From Sodalis praecaptivus (GTDB lineage Bacteria; Pseudomonadota; Gammaproteobacteria; Enterobacterales; Enterobacteriaceae): a stretch of DNA of 64,000 bases. Positions 1 through 11,803 of the stretch are shown piece after piece. The DNA lies in contig NZ_CP006569.1 in the NCBI RefSeq assembly GCF_000517425.1, positions 992,001-1,056,000 of the forward strand. The letters run 5' to 3'. The notes beneath the pieces were generated by a model. The model saw only the letters and a program-made list of their open reading frames with translations. It searched no databases and was not told the DNA's origin. The translations under genes were made by a program, and so were the position numbers. Positions within the stretch are counted from its first letter, which is position 1, and the number at the start of each line of letters is the position of its first letter.

Positions 1-619
1 CCATGGGCTCAATGGTGAACGCCATGCCCGGCTGCAATACCACGCCGCCGTCGTCGGCGTCATAATGTAATACCTGCGGCTCTTCATGAAAGCCTTCGCC
101 GATGCCGTGGCCGCAATACTCGCGTACCACCGAGAAGCTTTCCGCCTCGACGAATTGTTGAATCGCTTTGCCGAGGGTGCGCAGGCGGATGCCCGGCCGG
201 ACCATGCGGATAGCCAGATAAAGGCTCTCTTTCGTTATCCGGCACAGCCGTTCGCCGAGAATGGTCGGTTTGCCGACGATGAACATCTTCGAGGTATCGC
301 CGTGAAACCCGTCTTTAATGACCGTGACGTCAATATTCAGAATGTCGCCCTCTTTGAGCTTTTTCTCATCGCTCGGAATACCGTGGCACACCACTTCATT
401 CACCGAAATGCAGACCGATTTCGGAAAACCGTGGTAGCCGAGCGACGCGGAAACGGCATGCTGCTTTTCGGTAATGTGCTGGTGGCATAAACGATCCAGT
501 TCGCCGGTGCTTACGCCGGGTTTAATATAAGGTTCAATCATTTCCAGCACCTCGGCGGCCAGCCGGCCGGCAACGCGCATCTTAGCGATATCGTCTGATG
601 TTTTAATAGGAATGGCCAT
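1..619 (-). CDS. map: Methionine aminopeptidase type I, 3' part missing at window edge
   Basis: Removes the initiator methionine from nascent cytosolic proteins; a metal-dependent pita-bread-fold peptidase. Read on the - strand from the ATG at 619, the protein begins MAIPIKTSDDIAKMRVAGRL and includes the conserved stretch GYHGFPKSVCISVNEVVCHG and then a DTVxxGDxxK-like region (NIDVTVIKDGFHGDTSKMF), as in E. coli Map. The reading frame is open to base 1, so the C-terminal part, including the last metal ligands, lies outside the window. It is divergent from rpsB, the usual enterobacterial arrangement. Identification is confident; only the incomplete end is uncertain. Confidence 0.95.
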   Translation of the reverse strand, partial: MAIPIKTSDDIAKMRVAGRLAAEVLEMIEPYIKPGVSTGELDRLCHQHITEKQHAVSASLGYHGFPKSVCISVNEVVCHGIPSDEKKLKEGDILNIDVTVIKDGFHGDTSKMFIVGKPTILGERLCRITKESLYLAIRMVRPGIRLRTLGKAIQQFVEAESFSVVREYCGHGIGEGFHEEPQVLHYDADDGGVVLQPGMAFTIEPM

Positions 620-748
620 GTAGAGATCCACAGTCGGCGCCAGGGTCGACAATAATATATGATAAATTAGCGAGTGGCATTAATGGTATCAGTACGGCTC
701 GGCACTGCCAAATTATCATTTTTCCCGCCGCGCGAGGAAAACATTTGG

Positions 749-777
749 TGGAGTCCGGGCGTGGTTTATGGTATAAA
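749..777 (+). promoter_or_regulatory. Probable rpsB promoter with extended -10
   Basis: A TG-G-TATAAA extended -10 (TATAAA at 772-777, TG at 769-770) is followed by a GC-rich discriminator GCGCGCC, typical of stringently controlled ribosomal promoters. The -35 is weak (TGGAGT at about 749-754 gives a 17-base spacer). It lies about 175 bases upstream of rpsB, which fits the long leader of that operon. The start site is inferred. Confidence 0.5.
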
Positions 778-837
778 GCGCGCCGACGATAGGCGCCAGG
801 TTTTTTAGCCGCGCGCCGTTCGTCGCAACGAAACTCA

Positions 838-1679
<842 letters not shown>

Positions 1680-1730
1680 TAAGGCATGCTCTCAGGAGCC
1701 CTTATTAACCAAGTTTTAAATATGTTGGTT

Positions 1731-1759
1731 AGAGGGCCTGTCTTCAGGCCCTCTTTTTT
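1731..1759 (+). terminator. Intrinsic terminator/attenuator between rpsB and tsf
   Basis: A perfect 10-bp stem, AGAGGGCCTG pairing with CAGGCCCTCT (1731-1740 with 1745-1754), has a TCTT loop and is followed by a run of T. Placed between two genes that are co-transcribed in E. coli, it probably acts as a partial terminator giving more S2 than EF-Ts mRNA. Confidence 0.85.
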
Positions 1760-1794
1760 ACCTATCTCCAACACGGAATAACGAGGAACAGATA

Positions 1795-2652
1795 ATGGCT
1801 GATATTACCGCCGCCCTGGTTAAAGAACTGCGTGAACGTACCGGCGCAGGCATGATGGAATGCAAAAAAGCCCTGGTTGAAGCGCAGGGCGATATCGAAC
1901 TGGCTATCGACAACATGCGTAAGTCCGGCCAGGCGAAAGCCGCCAAGAAAGCGGGCCGCGTCGCGGCTGAAGGCGTCATCCTGACCAAAATCGCGCAGGA
2001 CGGGAAATACGGCGTCATCATCGAGCTGAACTGTGAAACCGATTTCGTTGCCAAAGACGGCGGCTTCAAAGCCTTTGGCGACGAGGTCATCACCGCGGCG
2101 CTGAACGAACGCATCGCTGATGTTGAGGCCCTGAAGGCCAAATTTGAAGAAAAGCGCACCGCGCTGGTGGCTAAAATTGGTGAAAACATCAATATCCGCC
2201 GCCTGGGCGTTCTGGAAGGCGACGTGCTCGGCTCTTACCTGCACGGCGCGCGCATCGGCGTCATGGTTTCCGCCGCCGGCGCGGACGAGGAACTGGTGAA
2301 GCACGTCGCGATGCATATCGCCGCCAGCAAACCGGAATATGTCAACGCGGATGATGTGCCGGCCGACGTCGTGGCCCGTGAGCATCAAATTCAGCTGGAC
2401 ATCGCCATGCAGTCCGGCAAGCCGCGTGAAATCGCCGAGAAAATGGTGGAAGGCCGTATGCGCAAGTTCACCGGCGAGATTTCTCTGACCGGCCAGCACT
2501 TCGTGATGGATCCGAGCAAGACCGTCGGCCAGCTGTTGGGCGAACACGGTGCCAAAGTTAACAACTTCATCCGTTTTGAAGTGGGCGAGGGCATTGAGAA
2601 AGCCGAAGTCGATTTCGCCGCCGAAGTGGCCGCGATGGGTAAGCAGTTTTAA
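1795..2652 (+). CDS. tsf: Elongation factor Ts
   Basis: Guanine nucleotide exchange factor that releases GDP from EF-Tu in the cytosol. At 285 residues it is close to the E. coli length of 283. The N-terminal UBA-like module [20 protein letters not shown], with [14 protein letters not shown] following, and the core signature [12 protein letters not shown] are clear. It starts at an ATG after AGGAACAG. It follows rpsB through an attenuator hairpin and ends just before a palindromic terminator. Confidence 0.99.
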   Translation: MADITAALVKELRERTGAGMMECKKALVEAQGDIELAIDNMRKSGQAKAAKKAGRVAAEGVILTKIAQDGKYGVIIELNCETDFVAKDGGFKAFGDEVITAALNERIADVEALKAKFEEKRTALVAKIGENINIRRLGVLEGDVLGSYLHGARIGVMVSAAGADEELVKHVAMHIAASKPEYVNADDVPADVVAREHQIQLDIAMQSGKPREIAEKMVEGRMRKFTGEISLTGQHFVMDPSKTVGQLLGEHGAKVNNFIRFEVGEGIEKAEVDFAAEVAAMGKQF

Positions 2653-2662
2653 TTAAGTTGTT

Positions 2663-2690
2663 CGGAACCGCCTGCAGGCGGTTCCGCTTT
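2663..2690 (+). terminator. Terminator after tsf
   Basis: Perfect inverted repeat CGGAACCGCC-TGCA-GGCGGTTCCG (2663-2686) immediately downstream of the tsf stop, followed by a short CTTTAAT tract. The weak T-run suggests incomplete termination before pyrH. Confidence 0.7.
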
Positions 2691-2792
2691 AATGAGCCGG
2701 AATAATGTCAGACGACGTGTGCCGCACTCATCAGCCGGGCGCGGCACCAGGTCAATTCCATCCCATGAAATCGCTCTCAAGGAACAGATCAA

Positions 2793-3518
2793 ATGGCAAC
2801 CAACGCAAAACCCATTTACCAGCGTATCCTGCTCAAATTGAGCGGTGAAGCCCTGCAGGGCGCCGAAGGTTTCGGTATTGACGCCAGCGTACTGGATCGC
2901 ATGGCCCAGGAAGTAAAAGAACTGGTGGAGTTGGGTATCCAGGTGGGCGTGGTCATCGGCGGCGGCAACTTGTTCCGCGGTGCGGGGCTGGCGAAGGCCG
3001 GCATGAACCGCGTGGTGGGCGATCATATGGGTATGTTGGCGACCGTCATGAACGGTCTGGCGATGCGCGACGCCCTGCATCGCGCCTATGTCAATGCCCG
3101 TCTGATGTCGGCGATTCCGCTGAACGGCGTCTGCGACAACTACAGCTGGGCCGAAGCCATCAGCCTGCTGCGCAATAATCGCGTGGTCATTTTTGCCGCC
3201 GGTACCGGCAATCCCTTCTTTACCACCGATTCCGCCGCCTGTCTGCGCGGTATTGAAATTGAAGCCGAGGCCGTGCTGAAAGCGACGAAAGTGGATGGCG
3301 TCTTTTCCGCCGATCCGGTAAAACATCCGGATGCTACACTTTACGATCAATTAAGCTATCAGGATGTGCTGGAGCAAGAATTGAAAGTCATGGATCTGGC
3401 CGCCTTTACCCTGGCGCGGGATCACAATCTGCCGATTCGCGTGTTCAATATGAACAAGCCTGGCGCGCTGCGGCGGGTGGTAATGGGTGATAAAGAAGGC
3501 ACCTTGATTACCAAGTAA
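2793..3518 (+). CDS. pyrH: Uridylate kinase (UMP kinase)
   Basis: Phosphorylates UMP to UDP in pyrimidine nucleotide synthesis; a hexameric bacterial-type amino acid kinase-fold enzyme regulated by GTP and UTP. At 241 residues it equals the E. coli enzyme. The N-terminal [13 protein letters not shown] motif and the glycine-rich [11 protein letters not shown] loop are both present, as is the downstream DxxxFSADP block ([13 protein letters not shown]). An AAGGAACAG ribosome site precedes the ATG. It sits in the conserved tsf-pyrH-frr order. Confidence 0.99.
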   Translation: MATNAKPIYQRILLKLSGEALQGAEGFGIDASVLDRMAQEVKELVELGIQVGVVIGGGNLFRGAGLAKAGMNRVVGDHMGMLATVMNGLAMRDALHRAYVNARLMSAIPLNGVCDNYSWAEAISLLRNNRVVIFAAGTGNPFFTTDSAACLRGIEIEAEAVLKATKVDGVFSADPVKHPDATLYDQLSYQDVLEQELKVMDLAAFTLARDHNLPIRVFNMNKPGALRRVVMGDKEGTLITK

Positions 3519-3586
3519 TGCATAACGGGGCCTGGCTACCCACCGCCACGGTCCGCCCGGATAACCAAGTCTCAAGGGTTCGCAAC

Positions 3587-4144
3587 GTGATTAATGAAAT
3601 CCGTAAAGATGCCGAGAATCGCATGGAAAAATGCGTCGACGCGTTCAAAAACCACATCAGCAAAGTCCGCACGGGCCGCGCTTCCCCGAGCCTGCTTGAC
3701 GGTATTCAGATCGAATATTATGGCACGCTGACGCCGCTGCGCCAGCTGGCCAATATTGTCGCCGAGGATTCCCGCACTCTGGCTATCACCGTCTTTGACC
3801 GCGCGCTGGCGCCGGCGGTGGAAAAAGCCATTATGGCCTCCGATCTGGGGCTCAATCCCTCTTCCGCCGGTACGGTTATTCGCGTGCCGCTGCCGCCGCT
3901 GACCGAAGAGCGCCGCCGCGATCTGATAAAAGTGGTGCGCGCCGAAGCGGAGCAGGGTCGGGTGTCGGTGCGCAACGTCCGTCGCGATGCCAACGATAAA
4001 GTGAAGGCGCTGCTGAAAGACAAAACCATCGGTGAAGACGAAGACCGCCGTTCGCAAGACGAGATCCAAAAGCTGACCGATGCCTGGATCAAAAAGCTCG
4101 ATAGCGCTTTAGCGGAAAAAGAAGCGGAATTAATGGAAATTTAA
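3587..4144 (+). CDS. frr: Ribosome recycling factor, GTG start
   Basis: Works with EF-G to split post-termination ribosomes. The frame is open from 3518, but homology to E. coli RRF starts at the GTG at 3587 ([20 protein letters not shown]), giving exactly 185 residues, the E. coli length; I reject the longer N-terminus. The family signature [13 protein letters not shown] is at about residues 25-37, and the C-terminal helix ends EAELMEI. No strong Shine-Dalgarno sequence is visible before the GTG. A terminator follows directly. Confidence 0.97.
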   Translation: MINEIRKDAENRMEKCVDAFKNHISKVRTGRASPSLLDGIQIEYYGTLTPLRQLANIVAEDSRTLAITVFDRALAPAVEKAIMASDLGLNPSSAGTVIRVPLPPLTEERRRDLIKVVRAEAEQGRVSVRNVRRDANDKVKALLKDKTIGEDEDRRSQDEIQKLTDAWIKKLDSALAEKEAELMEI

Positions 4145-4160
4145 TCCGCTGGCGAAGTAA

Positions 4161-4214
4161 AACGCCGCAGCGGCGCCTCCCTGGCGGGGTGCTGTCGCTG
4201 CGGTGTTTTTTTTT
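4161..4214 (+). terminator. Intrinsic terminator after frr
   Basis: A 12-base stem, AACGCCGCAGCG (4161-4172) with CGCTGCGGTGTT (4196-4207, one G-T pair), encloses a GC-rich inner loop and is followed by an uninterrupted T-run (to 4214). Strong terminator of the translation-factor cluster. Confidence 0.9.
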
Positions 4215-4300
4215 GTTTGAGCCGCCATAGACAAAATGGCGCCATCGTCTCAGACTAGATGTTTCCTTCATAATTCCAACGCGGTATAAAAAGTAACTTC

Positions 4301-5497
4301 ATGCGGCATTTGACGATTCTTGGCAGTACCGGCTCCATTGGCGCCAGTACCCTGGCGGTGGTAAAGCACAATCCCGACCAATTCACCGTGCGCGCGCTGG
4401 TGGCCGGTAACAACGTTGCCCTGATGACCGAGCAGTGTCTGGCCTTTCGTCCCGACTACGCCTGTATGGCGGACGCCGCCGCGGCGCGGGCGCTCAAAGC
4501 CAACCTCGACGCGGCGGGTGCCACCACCGCGGTGCTGTCGGGCGCGCAGGCCGCCTGTGAGCTGGCGGCGCTCAATGAGGTGGATACGGTCATGGCTGCG
4601 ATTGTCGGCGCCGCCGGGCTGTCGGCGACGCTGGCGGCGCTACGCGCCGGCAAGCGGGTATTGCTGGCCAATAAGGAGTCGCTGGTCACCTGCGGCCGGC
4701 TGTTCATGAACGAGGCGCGCCGCCATCACGCCCTGTTGCTGCCGGTAGACAGCGAACATAACGCGATTTTTCAGAGTTTACCTGAACCACTTCAGCGCGG
4801 GTTGGGTTACGCTTCCCTGATGGAACATGGCGTGTCGCGCATTATCTTGACCGGCTCCGGCGGCCCCTTTCGCCAGACATCGCTAGCCGAACTGGCCATG
4901 ATGACGCCGGAGCAGGCCTGCGCCCACCCCAATTGGTCGATGGGACGTAAAATATCGGTGGATTCCGCCACCATGATGAACAAGGGATTGGAATATATCG
5001 AAGCGCGCTGGTTGTTCAATGCCGCGGCCGAGCAGATGGAAGTGCTGCTGCATCCCCAGTCCATCATCCACTCCATGGTACGCTATACCGACGGCAGCGT
5101 GCTGGCGCAATTGGGGTCGCCGGACATGCGTACGCCGATCGCGCACGCCATGGCCTATCCCGAGCGTGTGCCCTCAGGGGTCGCGCCGCTGGATTTTTTA
5201 CGCCTCGGCACGCTGAGCTTCGAGCCGCCGGACGCCGCCCGTTATCCCTGTCTGCAGCTGGCGGTCGACGCCAGTCAGTGCGGCCAAGCGGCGACTACTG
5301 CGCTTAATGCCGCTAATGAAATCGCGGTAGCGGCGTTTTTGCGTGGCGATATCCGCTTTACCAATATTGCCGCCGTTAATCGGCGGGTGCTGGAGCAGGC
5401 CAACCAGCCCGAACCGGACAGCGTGGAAGCGGTGCTGGCCATCGACGGCCAGGCGCGGGAAATGGCGCGCCAAAGCGTCAGATTTTACGGGCGGTGA
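4301..5497 (+). CDS. dxr: 1-deoxy-D-xylulose 5-phosphate reductoisomerase
   Basis: Second step of the MEP isoprenoid pathway, converting DXP to MEP with NADPH and a divalent metal. Its 398 residues match the E. coli enzyme (398). The NADPH-binding GSTGSIG is at residues 8-14; the metal/substrate region includes [12 protein letters not shown], and [13 protein letters not shown] is the conserved loop. It lies directly upstream of uppS, so a precursor-forming enzyme and a polyprenyl synthase are adjacent. No defect seen. Confidence 0.98.
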   Translation: MRHLTILGSTGSIGASTLAVVKHNPDQFTVRALVAGNNVALMTEQCLAFRPDYACMADAAAARALKANLDAAGATTAVLSGAQAACELAALNEVDTVMAAIVGAAGLSATLAALRAGKRVLLANKESLVTCGRLFMNEARRHHALLLPVDSEHNAIFQSLPEPLQRGLGYASLMEHGVSRIILTGSGGPFRQTSLAELAMMTPEQACAHPNWSMGRKISVDSATMMNKGLEYIEARWLFNAAAEQMEVLLHPQSIIHSMVRYTDGSVLAQLGSPDMRTPIAHAMAYPERVPSGVAPLDFLRLGTLSFEPPDAARYPCLQLAVDASQCGQAATTALNAANEIAVAAFLRGDIRFTNIAAVNRRVLEQANQPEPDSVEAVLAIDGQAREMARQSVRFYGR

Positions 5498-5692
5498 CGC
5501 GACTTAGCGCCGCGACGGCTGATTTGTTCGTTGACCGGCAAAATGATATAGTCTGCGCCACTCATCCCGTCGATGAAGGCCAGCCGGGTAAAAACAGTGA
5601 CAGGCCGTGTACGCACACGGCTTTTTTGCGCGTTCGGGGCCCTTCGTTCCGGTAAGACGGTGGTATTCTTAGTGAGGAAATACGTAAGCGTG

Positions 5693-6454
5693 ATGTCGTC
5701 CGAAAATCAGCAAAAGCCAAAAGCGTTGCCTCCCTCCTCACCACGCCATGTGGCTATTATTATGGATGGCAACGGCCGCTGGGCGAAAAGCCGGGGGAAA
5801 TTACGTATCTTCGGTCACCAAGCCGGCGTCAAGTCGGTCCGCCGCGCGGTAAGCTTTGCCGTCAGCCATCATTTCGACGCGTTGACGCTGTACGCGTTCA
5901 GCAGCGAAAACTGGAATCGCCCCAGCCAGGAAGTGTCCGCGCTAATGGAGCTGTTCGTGCGGGCGCTGGACAGCGAAGTGAAAAGCCTGCACAAGCATAA
6001 CGTCCGGCTGCGCATTATCGGCGACACCTCGCGCTTCGGTATGCGGTTGCAGGAACGTATCCGCCGCTCCGAGGCGCTGACCTGCAATAATGACGGGTTG
6101 ACCCTGAATATTGCCGCGAATTATGGTGGACGTTGGGATATCATTCAGGGGGTGCGGCAACTTGCCGCCCGGGTGCAAGAGGGCATCCTGCGTCCCGATC
6201 AGATAGATGAGGACGCCTTATGCCAGGTGGTCTGCATGAACGAGCTGGCCCCGGTGGATCTGGTGATCCGCACCGGAGGGGAACATCGCATCAGTAATTT
6301 CCTGCTGTGGCAGATAGCCTATGCAGAGCTGTTTTTTACCGACGTGTTATGGCCGGATTTTGACGACGCTGTTTTTGAAGGTGCGCTGAATGCTTTTGCT
6401 CAACGCGAGCGGCGCTTCGGTGGAACTACACCTAATGATGCCAACGCATCCTAG
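5693..6454 (+). CDS. uppS: Undecaprenyl diphosphate synthase
   Basis: Cis-prenyltransferase that condenses eight isopentenyl diphosphates on farnesyl diphosphate to make the lipid carrier for peptidoglycan and O-antigen. The catalytic aspartate sits in HVAIIMDGNGRWAK (Asp25). The conserved LYAFSSENWNRP and RTGGEHRISNFLLWQ are present. The frame is open from 5573, but starting at the ATG at 5693 gives 253 residues, the E. coli length; GTG codons at 5672 and 5690 are alternatives and the ribosome site (GAGGAAA) is slightly distant. It is followed after nine bases by cdsA. Confidence 0.96.
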   Translation: MSSENQQKPKALPPSSPRHVAIIMDGNGRWAKSRGKLRIFGHQAGVKSVRRAVSFAVSHHFDALTLYAFSSENWNRPSQEVSALMELFVRALDSEVKSLHKHNVRLRIIGDTSRFGMRLQERIRRSEALTCNNDGLTLNIAANYGGRWDIIQGVRQLAARVQEGILRPDQIDEDALCQVVCMNELAPVDLVIRTGGEHRISNFLLWQIAYAELFFTDVLWPDFDDAVFEGALNAFAQRERRFGGTTPNDANAS

Positions 6455-6463
6455 GGGGGATTT

Positions 6464-7321
6464 TTGCTGAAGTATCGCCTGATTACTGCTTTTGTCCTGA
6501 TACCCATTGTTATCGCCGCACTGTTTTTGTTGCCGCCGGTTGGATTCGCCCTGGTTACCCTCGCGGTGTGTATGCTGAGCGCCTGGGAATGGGGGCAACT
6601 TGCGGGACTGGCCTCCCGCAGCCAGCGCATCTGGCTTGCCATACTCTGTGGCCTGCTGCTGGCGCTAATGATGCTCACCGTACCGGCCTACCGGCCGTTC
6701 GTGACCGTCTGGCAGGCGCAATATGCCCTATGGGCCGCCCTGGTCTGGTGGCTGGCGGCGCTGTTGTTGGTGTTGTGCTATCCCCGTTCCGCCACGCTTT
6801 GGCGCGACTCCCGATTACTGCGGCTGGCGTTCGGTATCCTGACCATTTTGCCCTTTTTCTGGGGCATGCTGGCGCTGCGTCAGCACCATTATGATATTAA
6901 CCACTTTACCGGTGCCTGGTGGCTATTGTATGTCATGGTGCTGGTCTGGGGCGCAGATTCCGGCGCCTACATGTTCGGGCGCGCGCTCGGTCGTCACAAG
7001 CTGGCGCCGAAGGTCTCGCCCGGCAAAACCTGGGAGGGGCTGGTGGGCGGTCTGGTCACTTCCGCGGTGATAGCCTGGCTGTTCGGCAAATATGCGCCCC
7101 TTGACGCGGCCCCGCTTACGCTGCTGATTTGCTCGGTTGTCGCGGCGCTGGCGTCGGTGCTGGGTGATTTAACCGAAAGTATGTTCAAACGGGAGGCCGG
7201 TATCAAGGACAGCGGCCATTTAATCCCCGGCCATGGCGGCATTTTAGATCGTATAGACAGTTTGACCGCCGCGGTGCCGGTGTTCGCTTGTCTGATGCTG
7301 CTGGTCTTTAACGCTATCTGA
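6464..7321 (+). CDS. cdsA: Phosphatidate cytidylyltransferase, TTG start
   Basis: Integral inner-membrane enzyme making CDP-diacylglycerol from phosphatidate and CTP, the branch point for all phospholipids. It has 285 residues, as in E. coli, with several hydrophobic membrane segments. The C-terminal signature [17 protein letters not shown] is intact. The start is a TTG at 6464 (protein [14 protein letters not shown]), supported by the AGGGGGG ribosome site at 6453-6459 and by alignment; no ATG is available nearby. pssA, a later enzyme of the pathway, is elsewhere in this window. Confidence 0.97.
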   Translation: MLKYRLITAFVLIPIVIAALFLLPPVGFALVTLAVCMLSAWEWGQLAGLASRSQRIWLAILCGLLLALMMLTVPAYRPFVTVWQAQYALWAALVWWLAALLLVLCYPRSATLWRDSRLLRLAFGILTILPFFWGMLALRQHHYDINHFTGAWWLLYVMVLVWGADSGAYMFGRALGRHKLAPKVSPGKTWEGLVGGLVTSAVIAWLFGKYAPLDAAPLTLLICSVVAALASVLGDLTESMFKREAGIKDSGHLIPGHGGILDRIDSLTAAVPVFACLMLLVFNAI

Positions 7322-7340
7322 GTCGGGACTGGGAGCGCTT

Positions 7341-8696
7341 ATGCTGCACTTTTTCTGGAGTCTTGCCGCGTTCATCGTCGCGCTGGGCGTATTGATCACG
7401 GTGCATGAGTTCGGCCATTTTTGGGTGGCCCGCCGCTGCGGCGTGACGGTGGAACGGTTTTCCATCGGCTTCGGGCGTGCGCTGTGGCGCCGGCGTGACA
7501 AACGCGGCACGGAGTATGTTATCGCCGCCATTCCCCTGGGCGGCTACGTCAAAATGCTGGACGAGCGGGTAGACACCGTTGCGCCCGAGCGTCGTCATGA
7601 AGCATTCAATCATAAGACCGTCTGGCAGCGCGCCGCGATTATCGCCGCCGGGCCGGTATTCAACTTCCTGTTCGCCATTTTCGCCTATTGGCTGGTGTTT
7701 CTAATAGGCGTGCCGAGCTACCGGCCGGTTATTGGCGATATTGCCCCCCATTCCATCGCGGCGCAGGCCGAAATTTCTCCCGGTATGGAACTTAAGTCGG
7801 TTGACGGTATCGAAACGCCTGATTGGGATTCGGTTCGCCTGCAGCTTATCGATAAGATTGGCGACGGCGAAACCACCCTTGGCGTCGCGCCGTTTGGCGC
7901 CGCGCAGAGCGAGCGGAAAACGCTGGATTTGCGCGGCTGGCAATTCGAGCCGAACAAGCAAGACGCCATCGTTGCCCTGGGCATTATTCCCCTCGGTCCG
8001 CGCATTGAGCCGGTGCTTGCCGAAGTCCAGCAGGGGTCGGCCGCGATGAAAGCCGGTTTGCAAGCCGGCGACAGGATCGTTAAAGTCGATGGTCAGCCGG
8101 TCGCCGCATGGCAGCTGTTCGTGACCCAGGTACGCGATAATCCCGGCCGGCCGCTGCAAGTCGGCATTGAACGGCAGGGCAGCGCACTGGATATCACCCT
8201 GCGGCCCGACAGCAAGCCGGTGGGCAAAGGGGAAGTGGAAGGGTTCGCGGGCGTCGTGCCGAAGATAATCCCGCTGCCGGCGGAATACAAAACCGTGCGG
8301 CAGTACGGTCCGCTCCCGGCCCTGGCCCAGGCCGGCGAAAAAACCTGGCAGCTGATGCGGCTTACGGTCAGTATGTTAGGCAAATTGGTAACCGGGGATG
8401 TTAAGCTGAACAATCTGAGCGGGCCGATTTCCATCGCCCAGGGTGCAGGGATGTCAGCGGAATACGGTTTGATTTATTACCTAATGTTTCTGGCGCTGAT
8501 CAGCGTCAATTTAGGGATTATCAATCTGTTCCCGTTACCGGTGTTAGATGGTGGCCATTTGCTCTTCCTGGCGATAGAAAAGCTCAAGGGAGGGCCGGTG
8601 TCCGAACGAGTGCAGGACTTTAGTTATCGTATCGGCTCGATTTTGCTGGTGCTGCTAATGGGTCTGGCCCTTTTCAATGATTTCTCCAGGCTATGA
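7341..8696 (+). CDS. rseP: Site-2 zinc metalloprotease RseP
   Basis: Intramembrane protease that cuts RseA in the sigma-E envelope stress pathway and removes remnant signal peptides. The zinc motif HEFGH is at residues 22-26 in the first membrane segment, two PDZ domains fill the periplasmic middle (about residues 115-310), and the second active-site motif [12 protein letters not shown] lies near residue 395-406. At 451 residues it equals E. coli RseP (450). It precedes bamA, a major sigma-E target, as in E. coli. Confidence 0.98.
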   Translation: MLHFFWSLAAFIVALGVLITVHEFGHFWVARRCGVTVERFSIGFGRALWRRRDKRGTEYVIAAIPLGGYVKMLDERVDTVAPERRHEAFNHKTVWQRAAIIAAGPVFNFLFAIFAYWLVFLIGVPSYRPVIGDIAPHSIAAQAEISPGMELKSVDGIETPDWDSVRLQLIDKIGDGETTLGVAPFGAAQSERKTLDLRGWQFEPNKQDAIVALGIIPLGPRIEPVLAEVQQGSAAMKAGLQAGDRIVKVDGQPVAAWQLFVTQVRDNPGRPLQVGIERQGSALDITLRPDSKPVGKGEVEGFAGVVPKIIPLPAEYKTVRQYGPLPALAQAGEKTWQLMRLTVSMLGKLVTGDVKLNNLSGPISIAQGAGMSAEYGLIYYLMFLALISVNLGIINLFPLPVLDGGHLLFLAIEKLKGGPVSERVQDFSYRIGSILLVLLMGLALFNDFSRL

Positions 8697-8733
8697 TAGC
8701 CTGAGATTATGTTAGGAAGAACGCATAACCACG

Positions 8734-11160
8734 ATGGCGATGAAAAAGTTGCTCATAGCGTCGCTGCTTCTTAGCAGCGCCACCGTATACGGTGCAGACG
8801 GGTTCGTAGTGAAGGACATTCATTTCGAAGGACTGCAACGGGTCGCCGTCGGTGCGGCGTTACTCAGTATGCCGATCCGTGTCGGCGACACGGCGACCGA
8901 TGAAGATATCGGCAATACTATCCGCGCTCTCTTCGCTACCGGAAACTTTGAGGATGTCCGGGTGCTGCGTGACGGAGATTCACTGGTTGTACAGGTCAAG
9001 GAGCGCCCGACCATTGCCAGCATTACCTTCTCCGGCAACAAAGCGGTGAAGGAGGAGATGCTCAAGCAAAACCTGGATGCCCAGGGCGTTCGGGTCGGCG
9101 AGGCCCTTGACCGCACCACCATTTCCAATATCGAAAAAGGCCTTGAGGACTTCTACTACAGCGCCGGTAAATACAGCGCCACGGTGAAGGCGGTGGTCAC
9201 GCCGCTGCCGCGCAACCGCGTCGATCTGAAGCTGGTGTTTACCGAAGGCGTCTCGGCCAAGATTCAGCAAATCAACATTGTCGGCAACCATGCTTTCACC
9301 ACCGATGAGCTGATTTCACGCTTCCAACTGCGCGATGAAGTGCCGTGGTGGAACGTGGTGGGCGATCGTAAATACCAAAAACAAAAGCTGGCCGGCGATC
9401 TCGAAACCCTGCGCAGCTTTTATCTCGATCGCGGCTATGCCCGCTTCAATATCGATTCTACGCAGGTCAGCCTGACGCCGGACAAAAAGGGCATCTACAT
9501 CACCCTGAACATCACCGAAGGCGCGCAATACAAGCTGTCTGGCACGGTGGTCAACGGCAACATGGCCGGCCACTCCGCCGAAATCGAGCAGTTGGCCAAG
9601 GTGCAGCCGGGCGAGCTGTACAACGGCGCCAAGGTCACCAAGATGGAGAACGACATCAAGCAATTGCTGGGTCGTTACGGCTATGCCTATCCGCGCGTGG
9701 CAACACAGCCGGAAATCAACGACGCGGACAAAACGGTCAAGCTGCACATCAGCGTCGATGCCGGCAACCGGTTCTACGTGCGCCACGTACGCTTTGAAGG
9801 CAACGACATCACCAAGGACTCGGTGCTGCGCCGCGAAATGCGCCAGATGGAAGGCGCCTGGCTCGGCAGTAATCTGGTCGATCAGGGTAAAGAGCGCCTC
9901 AATCGTCTGGGCTACTTTGAAACCGTGGATACCGAAACCCAGCGCGTGCCCGGTTCGCCGGACCAGGTAGACGTGGTCTACAAAGTGAAAGAGCGCAACA
10001 CCGGCAGCATCAACGTCGGCGTCGGCTTCGGGACCGAGAGCGGCGTCAGCTTCCAGTTCGGTATCCAGCAGGATAACTGGCTGGGGACCGGTAACTCCGT
10101 CGGCTTTAGCGGCACCAAGAACGACTACCAGACCTATGCCGAGCTGTCGATGACCGATCCGTACTTTACGGTCGATGGCGTCAGCTTGGGCGGTAAGATC
10201 TTCTACAACGACTTCAGCGCCGACGACGCGGATCTGTCCGATTATGATCTGCGCAGCTACGGCGTGGGCACCACGCTAGGCTTCCCCATCAGCGAAAACC
10301 ATTCGCTGAATTTCGGGCTGGATTACGTGCATGACGATCTGACCAACATGCAGCCGCAGGTGACAATGTGGCGCTATCTGAACAGCGTCGGCATCAATCC
10401 CAAGGTGGTTACCACCGATAAGGCGGACAGCGACGCCGATTTCAGCGCCGATGATTTCTTCTTATCGATGGGCTGGAGCTACAACAATCTGGACCGCGGC
10501 TATTTCCCCACCGCCGGTTCGCGCGCCAGTCTGACCGGTAAGGTGACGGTGCCCGGTTCCGATAACGAATATTACAAAATTACCTTCGACGCCAGCCACT
10601 ACATCCCGCTTAGCGAAAGCGGCAACTGGGTACTGATGGGCCGGGCGCGCGCCGGCTACGCCGACGGTCTGGGCGGCAAGGATGTGCCGTTCTACGACAA
10701 CTTCTATGCCGGCGGCTCCAACACCGTGCGCGGTTTCCGTTCCAATACCATTGGTCCGAAAGCGGCGTATTATAAGTGCAATAGCGGCAATACCCGCTAT
10801 AGTGATTGTCCGGTGGACAAATCCAGCGATGCCGTGGGCGGTAACGCGATGGCCATCGCCAGCGCCGAACTTATCGTACCGACGCCGTTCCTGAGTGAGA
10901 AGTATGCCAACTCGGTGCGCACCTCGCTGTTCGTTGATGGCGGCACCGTTTGGGACACCGGCTGGCAAAATACCAGCGCGACCCGCGCCGCCGGTATTCC
11001 CGACTACAGCGATCCGGGCAATATCCGTATTTCCAGCGGTATCGCCCTGCAGTGGATGTCGCCGCTGGGGCCGTTGGTGTTCTCTTATGCGCAGCCGGTC
11101 AAGAAATACGACGGCGACAAGTCAGAGCAGTTCCAGTTTAATATTGGTAAAACGTGGTAA
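8734..11160 (+). CDS. bamA: Outer membrane protein assembly factor BamA
   Basis: Omp85-family barrel that folds and inserts outer-membrane beta-barrels with BamB-E. The Sec signal peptide [20 protein letters not shown] is cut before ADG. Five POTRA domains span about residues 22-420, then the barrel, which contains the conserved VRGF lock motif ([13 protein letters not shown]) and ends in a terminal aromatic signature (QFNIGKTW). At 808 residues it is the E. coli size (810). It precedes skp, its periplasmic chaperone partner. Confidence 0.99.
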   Translation: MAMKKLLIASLLLSSATVYGADGFVVKDIHFEGLQRVAVGAALLSMPIRVGDTATDEDIGNTIRALFATGNFEDVRVLRDGDSLVVQVKERPTIASITFSGNKAVKEEMLKQNLDAQGVRVGEALDRTTISNIEKGLEDFYYSAGKYSATVKAVVTPLPRNRVDLKLVFTEGVSAKIQQINIVGNHAFTTDELISRFQLRDEVPWWNVVGDRKYQKQKLAGDLETLRSFYLDRGYARFNIDSTQVSLTPDKKGIYITLNITEGAQYKLSGTVVNGNMAGHSAEIEQLAKVQPGELYNGAKVTKMENDIKQLLGRYGYAYPRVATQPEINDADKTVKLHISVDAGNRFYVRHVRFEGNDITKDSVLRREMRQMEGAWLGSNLVDQGKERLNRLGYFETVDTETQRVPGSPDQVDVVYKVKERNTGSINVGVGFGTESGVSFQFGIQQDNWLGTGNSVGFSGTKNDYQTYAELSMTDPYFTVDGVSLGGKIFYNDFSADDADLSDYDLRSYGVGTTLGFPISENHSLNFGLDYVHDDLTNMQPQVTMWRYLNSVGINPKVVTTDKADSDADFSADDFFLSMGWSYNNLDRGYFPTAGSRASLTGKVTVPGSDNEYYKITFDASHYIPLSESGNWVLMGRARAGYADGLGGKDVPFYDNFYAGGSNTVRGFRSNTIGPKAAYYKCNSGNTRYSDCPVDKSSDAVGGNAMAIASAELIVPTPFLSEKYANSVRTSLFVDGGTVWDTGWQNTSATRAAGIPDYSDPGNIRISSGIALQWMSPLGPLVFSYAQPVKKYDGDKSEQFQFNIGKTW

Positions 11161-11302
11161 TATGACACGGGATGATAGGCAGGCAAGGAGCAGGGCGACA
11201 GAGGCATTGACGTAGGATCAAGATGTTGCGTGCAAAGCAGGTTTACGCTGTCGCCTGGCTTTACAATGAAGCAAAACACAATGAGTGGTTAAGGAGTTTA
11301 TA

Positions 11303-11800
11303 GTGAAAAAGTGGTTATATGCCGCGGGCCTGGGTTTAGCACTCGCTACCTCCACCGTCGCGCAAGCTGCCGATAAAATTGCTGTGGTTAACGTCTCCAG
11401 CATTTTCCAGCAGTCGCCGCAGCGTGCCGTGGTCGCTAAACAGCTCGAAAATGAATTTAAGGGCCGCGCCACCGAACTTCAGTCTATGGAACGCGATCTG
11501 CAAACCAAGATGCAGCGTCTGCAGCGTGACGGTTCCACCATGAAAGCCAGCGAGCGTAGCTCACTGGAGAAATCGGTGATGGCGCAGCGCGAGACCTTCT
11601 CCACCAAAGCGCAGGCGTTCGAGCAGGACAACCGTCGCCGCCAGACGGAAGAACGTAATAAAATTCTGAGCCGTATTCAGGACGCGGTGAAGAGCGTTGC
11701 CACCAAGGAAGGCTATGATGTCGTTATCGATGCTAACGCCGTCGCTTATGCCAGCAACGCCAAAGACATTACCGCTGACGTTCTGAAACAGGTCAAATAA
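11303..11800 (+). CDS. skp: Periplasmic chaperone Skp, GTG start
   Basis: Trimeric jellyfish-shaped chaperone that holds unfolded outer-membrane proteins between the Sec translocon and BamA. A GTG at 11303 preceded by AAGGAG at 11291-11296 fixes the start, giving 165 residues with signal peptide [19 protein letters not shown] ending AQAADK. The middle is strongly helical and charged (tentacle coiled coils), and the C-terminus [11 protein letters not shown] matches E. coli Skp exactly. The longer frame from 11285 is rejected. The 142-base gap after bamA holds an 8-bp potential stem (11194-11201 with 11248-11255). Confidence 0.97.
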   Translation: MKKWLYAAGLGLALATSTVAQAADKIAVVNVSSIFQQSPQRAVVAKQLENEFKGRATELQSMERDLQTKMQRLQRDGSTMKASERSSLEKSVMAQRETFSTKAQAFEQDNRRRQTEERNKILSRIQDAVKSVATKEGYDVVIDANAVAYASNAKDITADVLKQVK

Positions 11801-11803
11801 GTC

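Noticed and set aside
1762..2547. 261-codon - strand frame opposite tsf
   Set aside because: Shadow of EF-Ts; no ribosome site or known domain, and the + strand gene is certain.
2649..3350. 233-codon - strand frame opposite pyrH
   Set aside because: Shadow frame; covers the tsf terminator and most of pyrH with no protein similarity.
3518..3586. Longer N-terminus of frr starting at ATG 3518
   Set aside because: It overlaps the pyrH stop; homology and the family length of 185 start at GTG 3587.
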